From contig CANLWG010000001.1 in the NCBI GenBank assembly GCA_947494715.1, positions 248,001 to 312,000 of the forward strand: a stretch of DNA of 64,000 nt. Reading direction: 5' to 3'. The translations under genes were made by a program, and so were the position numbers. The notes beneath the pieces were generated by a model. The model searched no databases. It was not told the DNA's origin and was given only the letters and a program-made list of their open reading frames with translations. Shown in pieces: positions 35,556-42,353 of the stretch (its first letter is position 1; the number at the start of each line of letters is the position of its first letter). This stretch comes from an uncultured Flavobacteriaceae bacterium. GTDB lineage: Bacteria; Bacteroidota; Bacteroidia; Flavobacteriales; Flavobacteriaceae.

Positions 35556-36602
35556 ATGTTAACCTTTTTTATTGGTAGTTATACAGAATATATTGTACCC
35601 GGTTTTGGAGGTATAGGGCATGGTATTTACACCATTCAACTCAACCCGGATACAGGTAAATTAGTTGTCTTACATACAGAAAAGACACGAAATCCGAGCT
35701 ATTTGGCCATTAGCAATGATACTAAGTTTCTGTATTGCGTTACGGAACTTGACGAAAGTGAGGATCCCAAGGTAAGTGCCTATAGGATTAATACTGACTT
35801 TTCTTTGGAGTTTTTGAACGAACAATCGATTTCAGGGGGGTATCCATGCCATTTGGTAATCCACGAAAACAATATCTTGGTAGCATGTTATGCTACCGGA
35901 AATGTAATTCAATTTCCATTGGACGCTTCTGGAAAACTGATGGAAGCCAAGATAGGATATAACCATAAAGGTTCCAGTATAAACAAGGAGCGCCAAGAGG
36001 CACCCCATGCCCATCAAGTGGCCATTCACTCGAACAAAAAGGATATTTATGTTTGCGATTTGGGCATCGATACGATAAAGGCCTATCACTTGGAAGGAAC
36101 GGAATTGACTCCAAATGAAACTAGGGATTGTAAGGTTTCCAAAGGAGGCGGTCCACGACATATGGTTTTTAACATGGAGGGCAATTTGGCCTATGTCCTT
36201 AATGAGTTGACAGGCGCCCTATCGGTATTACAAAATAGGAATGGCCTATTTGAGGAGATAAAATCCTATTCTACCTTACCTGAGGATTACAAAGGAATTC
36301 CAAGTGCTTCGGCGATTCGTATACACCCTAATGGAAAATACCTGTATGTAGCCAACAGACAACTGGATGCGCTAACCATCTTTGGTATTGCTGATGATAA
36401 ATTACAGTTAATTGATTATCAATATACAAAAGGAAAAGAAATACGGGAATTCAACATAGCCCCGGATAGTAAATGGTTGATTGCCTGTCACCAAAATTCA
36501 CACGATACCGTAGTTTATAAAATTCTTGAAGATGGAAAGCTGGTAGAGGCCTATCGTACCAAAGAAATTCTATCTCCGGTTTGTGTTGTTTTTCCAAATT
36601 AA
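35556..36602 (+). CDS. Lactonase family protein (6-phosphogluconolactonase / YbhE-like beta-propeller)
   Basis: 348 residues, no signal peptide. Seven-bladed propeller pattern with the family start FFIGSYTEYIVPGFGGIGHGIYTI, conserved NPSYLAISNDTKFLYCVTEL, APHAHQVAIHSNKKDIYVCDLGIDTI, GGGPRHMVFNMEGNLAYVLNEL and HPNGKYLYVANR. Relatives hydrolyse 6-phosphogluconolactone or other aldonolactones. In this operon it would open the lactone made by an SDR sugar dehydrogenase and deliver an aldonic acid to the UxuA-like dehydratase. It lies 11 bases after the crotonase gene. A 76-base gap follows, the longest within the operon, so a minor internal promoter is possible there. Confidence 0.88.
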   Translation: MLTFFIGSYTEYIVPGFGGIGHGIYTIQLNPDTGKLVVLHTEKTRNPSYLAISNDTKFLYCVTELDESEDPKVSAYRINTDFSLEFLNEQSISGGYPCHLVIHENNILVACYATGNVIQFPLDASGKLMEAKIGYNHKGSSINKERQEAPHAHQVAIHSNKKDIYVCDLGIDTIKAYHLEGTELTPNETRDCKVSKGGGPRHMVFNMEGNLAYVLNELTGALSVLQNRNGLFEEIKSYSTLPEDYKGIPSASAIRIHPNGKYLYVANRQLDALTIFGIADDKLQLIDYQYTKGKEIREFNIAPDSKWLIACHQNSHDTVVYKILEDGKLVEAYRTKEILSPVCVVFPN

Positions 36603-36678
36603 AACTGGGTAGTGGGACGGTTTTTGCAAATTTTTGAAATAGAAACAAAGATGTCGTCCAACGGCATATTCGTATAAA

Positions 36679-37872
36679 ATGGAGAGCAGGGAAAAAGAAG
36701 GCCCTTTAAATGGCTTGGTCGTTGCGGATTTCACACAATTGGCACAAGGCCCTTGGGCTACACAGATGTTGGGTGACATGGGTGCCGATATCATCAAAAT
36801 TGAACCGGTGAAAGGCGATTGGATGCGGCATTATTCCTATGGTAACCTTTACCCGAACGGTGAAAGTATTTCGTTCTTAAGCTTCAATCGAAATAAGCGT
36901 AGCATCGCTCTAAATCTAAAGGACCCAAAAGGTAATAAAGTAGCAACTGATATCATTGCCAAGGCAGATATTTTGGTCGAAAATTTTCGCCCAGGGGTTA
37001 TGGAAAGACTTGGATTGGGCTATCAGGACATGAAAAAATTGAATCCTGGATTGGTGTATTGCTCCAGTTCGGGTTATGGTTCCTCAGGTCCGTATTTGCA
37101 TAGACCAGGTCAGGATTTATTGGCACAATCTATTGGTGGAGGGTCTGCGTTGAATGGGGTAAAAGGTCAAATGCCGGTGGTTACTGCTGTGGGTCAGGCG
37201 GATCTATTAACGAGTCTATTCATTAATCAATCCGTTTTAGCGGCAATTCATTCGCGCTCCCAAACGGGAAAGGGCCAAAAAATAGAGGCCAACCTATTGA
37301 ACTCTGTGGTAGGTTTTCATACTCAAGAAGTCACCGCTTATTTACATAAAGGCGAGAATCCCGTGCGAAGTGAAAGTGGGATTCCAAATCCGTGGTTGGG
37401 TGCACCTTATGGATTGTATAACACCAAAGATGGCTATGTGGCCATTGGAATGAATTCTGTACAAAAACTGGCACAGGTCATTGGTTTGGAAAAGTATGCT
37501 ACAGAAGAATTTACATCGAACAATATTATGGAAAGCAGGGACGAAATACGCTTTGCGTTTGATGTCGCTTTCAGGACCAAAACTACAGATGAGTGGCTTG
37601 AAATTTTGTTGCAGAAAGACATTTGGTGCTCGCAAGTAAATACCTTTGATGAAATGGTCAAAGATCCGCAAATAGAGCATAATCAAATGATTATGGAGAT
37701 TGATCACCCTACGGTTGGCAAGATTAAAACAACAGGCTTTTCGGTTTGGTTTAGCGATACGCCTCAAAAGATTTACAGACCGCCCCCTCTTTTAAATGAG
37801 AATGCCAAAGAAATACTCGAGGAATTTTGCGAGTATGACGATGATGAATTAATAACTGAAAATAAAGAATAG
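36679..37872 (+). CDS. CaiB/BaiF-family CoA-transferase 1
   Basis: 397 residues. Class III CoA-transferase pattern: VVADFTQLAQGPWATQMLGD, GADIIKIE, NRNKRSIALNLKDPKG, VENFRPGVMERLGLGY, and the likely nucleophile D175 in VGQADLLTSL followed by RSQTGKGQKIEANLL. These enzymes move CoA between carboxylates through an aspartyl anhydride. It would activate a carboxylic acid from the pathway at the expense of a donor acyl-CoA. The stop overlaps the GTG start of the UxuA-like gene by one base. A paralogue is at 41147, which suggests two acids or a heteromeric enzyme. Confidence 0.9.
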   Translation: MESREKEGPLNGLVVADFTQLAQGPWATQMLGDMGADIIKIEPVKGDWMRHYSYGNLYPNGESISFLSFNRNKRSIALNLKDPKGNKVATDIIAKADILVENFRPGVMERLGLGYQDMKKLNPGLVYCSSSGYGSSGPYLHRPGQDLLAQSIGGGSALNGVKGQMPVVTAVGQADLLTSLFINQSVLAAIHSRSQTGKGQKIEANLLNSVVGFHTQEVTAYLHKGENPVRSESGIPNPWLGAPYGLYNTKDGYVAIGMNSVQKLAQVIGLEKYATEEFTSNNIMESRDEIRFAFDVAFRTKTTDEWLEILLQKDIWCSQVNTFDEMVKDPQIEHNQMIMEIDHPTVGKIKTTGFSVWFSDTPQKIYRPPPLLNENAKEILEEFCEYDDDELITENKE

Positions 37873-38930
37873 TGAAACTAGGATTCGGTCTATACAGGCA
37901 TATGCTCAATACGGAGCATTATCAGTTCGCAAAGCAATGTGGTGCCACCCATTTGGTGATTCATTTGGTAGACTATTTTGGACATAATAAAGAGAATTCG
38001 GATCAACCGATTGGTGGTAAAGAAGGTTGGGGAAGGGCCGGAAATCCAAATGAAATTTGGTCGTTGGAAGAGTTGATGGCCATCAAAAAAGAAATCAACG
38101 ACCACGGGTTGGAATTGGAGGCTATAGAAAATTTTGATCCCGCCCATTGGCACGATATTTTGTTGGACGGCCCTCAAAAAGAGCTGCAAATGGCAAATCT
38201 AAAACAGTTGATTCGCAATGTTGGCAAGGCAGGTATACCCACTTTTGGATATAATTTTTCTATGGCGGGAGTAGCTGCAAGAACCCAAGGTCCGTACGCA
38301 AGGGGAGGAGCCATTTCCGTAGGGATGGAGGGTGCGGACAACACCCCAATACCCAATGGCATGGTCTGGAATATGGTGTATGATGAAAATGCACCGGAAG
38401 GTACCGTACCCAAAATTGACCATGATGAACTTTGGAACCGTTTGCATTATTTCTTGGAAGGGATTTTACCTGTTGCAGAGGAAGCTGGGGTTAAAATGGC
38501 AGCGCATCCTGACGACCCACCGATGCCTTACGTTCGGGATACGCCAAGGCTGGTCTATCAACCTGATATGTATCAAAAATTGATCGATATGAATCCGAGT
38601 CCATCGAACCATCTGGAATTCTGCCTGGGCTCCATTGCTGAAATGACCGAGGGCAATGTGTATGACGCGACCGACGCCTATAGTAAGCAAGATAAAATCA
38701 GTTATATCCATTTCAGAAATATCGTAGGCAAAGTACCTCATTATAAGGAGGTTTTCGTTGACGAGGGCGATATCGATATGTTCAAAATTTTAAAGATCCT
38801 AAAGAAAAACAATTTTGATGGGGTTTTAATTCCGGACCATACACCACAAATGACCTGTGATGCACCATGGTATGCCGGTATGGCCTATGCTATGGGCTAT
38901 ATGAAGGCAGCCATTTCATTATTGGAATAA
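37872..38930 (+). CDS. UxuA-family mannonate dehydratase-like protein (GTG start)
   Basis: 352 residues starting at a GTG that shares one base with the preceding stop. TIM-barrel pattern of UxuA: GFGLYRHMLNTEHYQFAKQ at the start, NLKQLIRNVGKAGIPTFGYNFS, LEGILPVAEEAGVKMAAHPDDPP (metal His), LEFCLGSIAEM (metal Cys), ISYIHFRNIVGK (metal His) and LIPDHTPQM (metal Asp). All four ligand positions of the Fe/Mn site look present. Mannonate dehydratase converts D-mannonate to 2-keto-3-deoxygluconate, which suits an alpha-mannosidase operon with a sugar dehydrogenase and lactonase. The middle region differs from E. coli and Bacillus UxuA, so a related aldonate could be the real substrate. Confidence 0.85.
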   Translation: MKLGFGLYRHMLNTEHYQFAKQCGATHLVIHLVDYFGHNKENSDQPIGGKEGWGRAGNPNEIWSLEELMAIKKEINDHGLELEAIENFDPAHWHDILLDGPQKELQMANLKQLIRNVGKAGIPTFGYNFSMAGVAARTQGPYARGGAISVGMEGADNTPIPNGMVWNMVYDENAPEGTVPKIDHDELWNRLHYFLEGILPVAEEAGVKMAAHPDDPPMPYVRDTPRLVYQPDMYQKLIDMNPSPSNHLEFCLGSIAEMTEGNVYDATDAYSKQDKISYIHFRNIVGKVPHYKEVFVDEGDIDMFKILKILKKNNFDGVLIPDHTPQMTCDAPWYAGMAYAMGYMKAAISLLE

Positions 38931-38974
38931 GCAATTTGTGAAAACCAATACATAATCAAAAACAAATTCCAATT

Positions 38975-40354
38975 ATGAAAAACAATGTTACTTTTTTAGC
39001 TGTAATCGCCGCGCTTGGAGGCTTTTTATTCGGATATGATACGGCTATTATTTCCGGGACCATCGGTTTTGTAAAAACACAATTTGAACTCAATACGGTT
39101 TTAGAAGGCTGGTATGTAAGCTCAGCGCTTGTCGGCACCATTTTAGGGGTTTCCGTTGCAGGTATTCTTAGCGACAAATTCGGCCGAAAGAACATATTGA
39201 TTATGTCGGGGATGTTTTTCGCACTTTCGGCAATCGGCTGTGCAGTATCGGGTTCTTTCATTAGCTTGGTAATCTATAGAATTCTTGGTGGAATAGGTGT
39301 AGGTATTGCTTCTATGTTGTCACCCTTATATATCTCCGAGATAGCCCCTGCGAAAAAAAGAGGAAGATTGGTTGCTTTATATCAACTGGCTATAACCTTT
39401 GGTATTCTAGTGGCCTATTTTGCTAATGCATATTTGCTTTCACTTTCGACGTCGGAGGGTTTAACGGCCACCTCAGGAATGACCCATAAAATATTTGTCG
39501 CTGAGGTTTGGCGAGCAATGCTAGGTAGCGAAACCATCCCCGCTACCCTTTTCCTTTTATTACTTTTCTCCATACCCAAAAGCCCGCGTTGGCTTACCAT
39601 GAAAGGGAAAAGGGAACAGGCCAAAAGCATTTTATTGCGGTTCGTGACGAAAGAAGAGGCCGATATCGAAATACAAAATGTTGAAGACGTGCTGTCCAAG
39701 GAGTCGGGCGGGATCAAAGCTGTTTTTTCAGGTCCCTTTAAACTGGCGATGATCATTGGAATTTCATTGGCACTCCTAAGTCAAGTAAGTGGAATCAATG
39801 CCATTATATACTACGGACCAAAAATCCTGGAAGAGGGTGGTCTGCAGTTGGGTGAGGCCCTAGGCGGCCAAGTGGTAATTGGTATCGTTAATGTCTTGTT
39901 CACTTTTGTGGCCCTTTGGAAGATTGATGATTTAGGGCGAAAACCTTTACTCACGTACGGCATAATAGGAATCATGATTTCCTTATTGGTGGTTGGATTA
40001 TTGTTCTATTTCGAGGTAAACAATACGTACCTATTAATGACATTCATACTTACTTTCATTGCTTGTTTTGCTTTCTCTTTTGGTCCGGTAGTATGGGTGC
40101 TCCTTTCAGAAATATATCCGTTGAAAGTTCGTGGTGCGGCAATGTCCATGGCTACTATGGCGGTATGGGTGGGCACTACTTTTGTTGGGCAGATGACGCC
40201 CTGGTTTTTGGAAAACCTGAAACCATATGGTACGTTTTGGTTTTTTGCGGCCTGCATGATTCCAGCAGTTTACTTGGCCGTAAAGGTTCTTCCAGAAACC
40301 AAGGGAAAGACCTTGGAGGAAATAGAGAATTACTGGTTAACAAAAAAGGAATAG
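38975..40354 (+). CDS. MFS sugar porter 2
   Basis: 459 residues, twelve membrane helices. Sugar-porter signatures: GGFLFGYDTAIISGTI, DKFGRKNILI, RILGGIGVGIASMLSPLYISE, IPKSPRWLTMKGKREQA, SGINAIIYYGPKIL and PETKGKTLEEIENYW. It shares most motifs with the porter at 30909 but has shorter loops and closer similarity to xylose/glucose-type symporters. It starts 44 bases after the UxuA-like gene and heads a second porter-SDR-CoA-transferase block, parallel to the first. Expected role: inner membrane import of a second sugar or sugar acid. Confidence 0.92.
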   Translation: MKNNVTFLAVIAALGGFLFGYDTAIISGTIGFVKTQFELNTVLEGWYVSSALVGTILGVSVAGILSDKFGRKNILIMSGMFFALSAIGCAVSGSFISLVIYRILGGIGVGIASMLSPLYISEIAPAKKRGRLVALYQLAITFGILVAYFANAYLLSLSTSEGLTATSGMTHKIFVAEVWRAMLGSETIPATLFLLLLFSIPKSPRWLTMKGKREQAKSILLRFVTKEEADIEIQNVEDVLSKESGGIKAVFSGPFKLAMIIGISLALLSQVSGINAIIYYGPKILEEGGLQLGEALGGQVVIGIVNVLFTFVALWKIDDLGRKPLLTYGIIGIMISLLVVGLLFYFEVNNTYLLMTFILTFIACFAFSFGPVVWVLLSEIYPLKVRGAAMSMATMAVWVGTTFVGQMTPWFLENLKPYGTFWFFAACMIPAVYLAVKVLPETKGKTLEEIENYWLTKKE

Positions 40355-40355
40355 C

Positions 40356-41144
40356 ATGAATCGTCTTAAAAATCAGGTAGCTATTGTAACCGGGGCAGCT
40401 AATGGTATTGGATTGGCCATAAGCAGGGCTTTTAGTTCTGAAGGGGCAACGGTGGTCATGTGTGATATCAACGGTGATAAATGTGATGAGGAAGCAAGGA
40501 AATTGAGTATTAATGATGCTGTGATCAGAAGCCATTTTTGTGATGTAGGCGTTACCGAAGACGTACAAACAGTTGTTCAGAAGACCATAGCGGAATTTGA
40601 AAGAATCGATATTTTGGTAAACAATGCGGCAGTGGCCATATCGGGGGATATTCGGGAGATGCCCGAGTCGGACTGGGACAAGGTCATGAATATCAACTTA
40701 AAGAGTGTTTTTAGAGGGATAAAAACAGTATTGCCCCATATGCTGCAACAAAAATCGGGAAGTGTTATCACCTTATCATCGGCACAGGCTTTTCGAAGTT
40801 GGGATGATTGGACGGCCTATGCCGCGGCGAAAGGTGCCATCCTTTCCATGAGCAATCAACTGGCCGGACAATTTGGACACGAAAATGTACGCTTTAATAC
40901 CATTTCCCCGGGAGCGATACTTACCCCTTTGAACGAAAAAAGAATTGTGCAGGAAGGGCAGGGTTTTTTGGAAGGTAGTATCGGCCAGGCTGCTATGCTA
41001 CGAATGGGAGAGGCTGAAGAAGTTGCCATGACCGCTGTTTTTCTAGCGTCCAATGAGGCAAAATTTATTACAGGAGAAGATATTAAAGTAGATGGGGGAT
41101 TGACCAGTCTTCCAAGATATATAGATAAAACAAAAAACAAGTAG
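40356..41144 (+). CDS. Short-chain dehydrogenase/reductase 2
   Basis: 262 residues. TGAANGIG (12-19), NNAA (89-92), S141/S142 and Y155-x-x-x-K159 give an intact classical SDR. The NAD-preference Asp is present (VVMCDINGDKC, residue 37), pointing to NAD rather than NADP. The C-terminal GEAEEVAMTAVFLASNEAKFITGEDIKVDGGLTSL is standard. The ATG lies one base after the stop of porter 2 and the stop is two bases before the CoA-transferase ATG. It probably oxidises a hydroxyl of the sugar or acid handled by this block. It is not a close copy of the SDR at 32811. Confidence 0.9.
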   Translation: MNRLKNQVAIVTGAANGIGLAISRAFSSEGATVVMCDINGDKCDEEARKLSINDAVIRSHFCDVGVTEDVQTVVQKTIAEFERIDILVNNAAVAISGDIREMPESDWDKVMNINLKSVFRGIKTVLPHMLQQKSGSVITLSSAQAFRSWDDWTAYAAAKGAILSMSNQLAGQFGHENVRFNTISPGAILTPLNEKRIVQEGQGFLEGSIGQAAMLRMGEAEEVAMTAVFLASNEAKFITGEDIKVDGGLTSLPRYIDKTKNK

Positions 41145-41146
41145 TA

Positions 41147-42352
41147 ATGCAACAAGCATTGGAAGGTGTAAAAGTATTGGACTTTTCACAATTGTTACAG
41201 GGCCCTTTTGCTACTCAGATGATGGGTGATTTGGGTGCGGATGTCATTAAGATTGAAAGAAACGGTAGTGGCGATATCTATCGGGGCATGACCTTTTTTA
41301 ATCAATGGATTGCAGGTGACGAATCGCCTTGCTTTATGGCCTGGAATAGAAACAAACGTTCATTGGCGATAGATATAAAATCTCCTCAAGGCAAAGAGAT
41401 CATTTACAAACTGGCCAAAGAAGCAGATGTACTTGTAGAGAATTTTCGCCCAGGGGTGATGGAGCGGTTGGGTTATGGCTATGAGGATTTGAAAAAGATT
41501 AATCCACGTATCATTTATTGTTCCGCCAGTGGTTGGGGAGATGATGGGCCTTATCTGACTCGCCCAGGGCAGGACTTGTTGGTACAGAGCGTTAGCGGTG
41601 CCATTATGACAAGCGGCAAAAACTCCGATGGGCCTGTGGCCATAGGTACGGCCCTGTGCGACCAAGTAAACGGACTCAACTCCGTCTATGCTATCCTTGC
41701 CGCGTTGTATTATCGTGAAAGGACAGGTAAAGGCCAGCAAATAAAGACCAATCTATTGTCCTCGGCCATTGCCTTTCAGATGCAGGACTATTTTACCATT
41801 CAGAATTTAGGACAGACTTTTGAGCGCCCGGAATCCAAAATAGGACACCCGGGCAATGGAGCCCCTTTCGGAATGTATGAAACTAGTGATGGGTACCTCA
41901 CCATTGCCATGAGCCCTTGGCCTAAATTGGTAGAAGCCTTGGGAGACCAATCATTAATGCAATACAATGACCCACAGGTACTTTTTGATGATCGGGATAA
42001 AATCCATGGTACTATAGAAGCTATTACGATTACCAAAACTACGGACGAATGGTTAGAGATTATGCTGGGACTGGATCTTTGGGTAGCTAAAGTAAATGAC
42101 CAAAAGGATGTAGAAAAAGACCCTCAGGTGATTCATAATAATACATTTATAGACGTGGAGCACCCCAAAGCAGGGAAAGTAAAGGTGACCAATATCCCCT
42201 TCACCATGAGCGAGACACCCGGGCATATCAAGCGTTCATCTCCGCTTATCGGAGAACATGGCACAGAAATTCTAATGGAAATAGGGTATAGCGAAGGAGA
42301 TATTGAAAATTTGGTTTCAGAAAATGTTATCAGCATTGAAAAGATTACATGA
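41147..42352 (+). CDS. CaiB/BaiF-family CoA-transferase 2
   Basis: 401 residues with the same signatures as the enzyme at 36679: LDFSQLLQGPFATQMMGDLG, GADVIKIE, NRNKRSLAIDIKSPQG, VENFRPGVMERLGYGY and the likely nucleophile D172 in TALCDQVNGLNS, followed by RERTGKGQQIKTNLL. Between GADVIKIE and the NRNK box it has a distinct insert (RGMTFFNQWIAGDESPCF), so the acid-binding pocket probably differs from that of the first enzyme. It may activate a second carboxylate or take CoA from a different donor. The gene is packed between the SDR (2 bases) and GH92 (1 base) genes. Confidence 0.9.
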   Translation: MQQALEGVKVLDFSQLLQGPFATQMMGDLGADVIKIERNGSGDIYRGMTFFNQWIAGDESPCFMAWNRNKRSLAIDIKSPQGKEIIYKLAKEADVLVENFRPGVMERLGYGYEDLKKINPRIIYCSASGWGDDGPYLTRPGQDLLVQSVSGAIMTSGKNSDGPVAIGTALCDQVNGLNSVYAILAALYYRERTGKGQQIKTNLLSSAIAFQMQDYFTIQNLGQTFERPESKIGHPGNGAPFGMYETSDGYLTIAMSPWPKLVEALGDQSLMQYNDPQVLFDDRDKIHGTIEAITITKTTDEWLEIMLGLDLWVAKVNDQKDVEKDPQVIHNNTFIDVEHPKAGKVKVTNIPFTMSETPGHIKRSSPLIGEHGTEILMEIGYSEGDIENLVSENVISIEKIT

Positions 42353-42353
42353 C

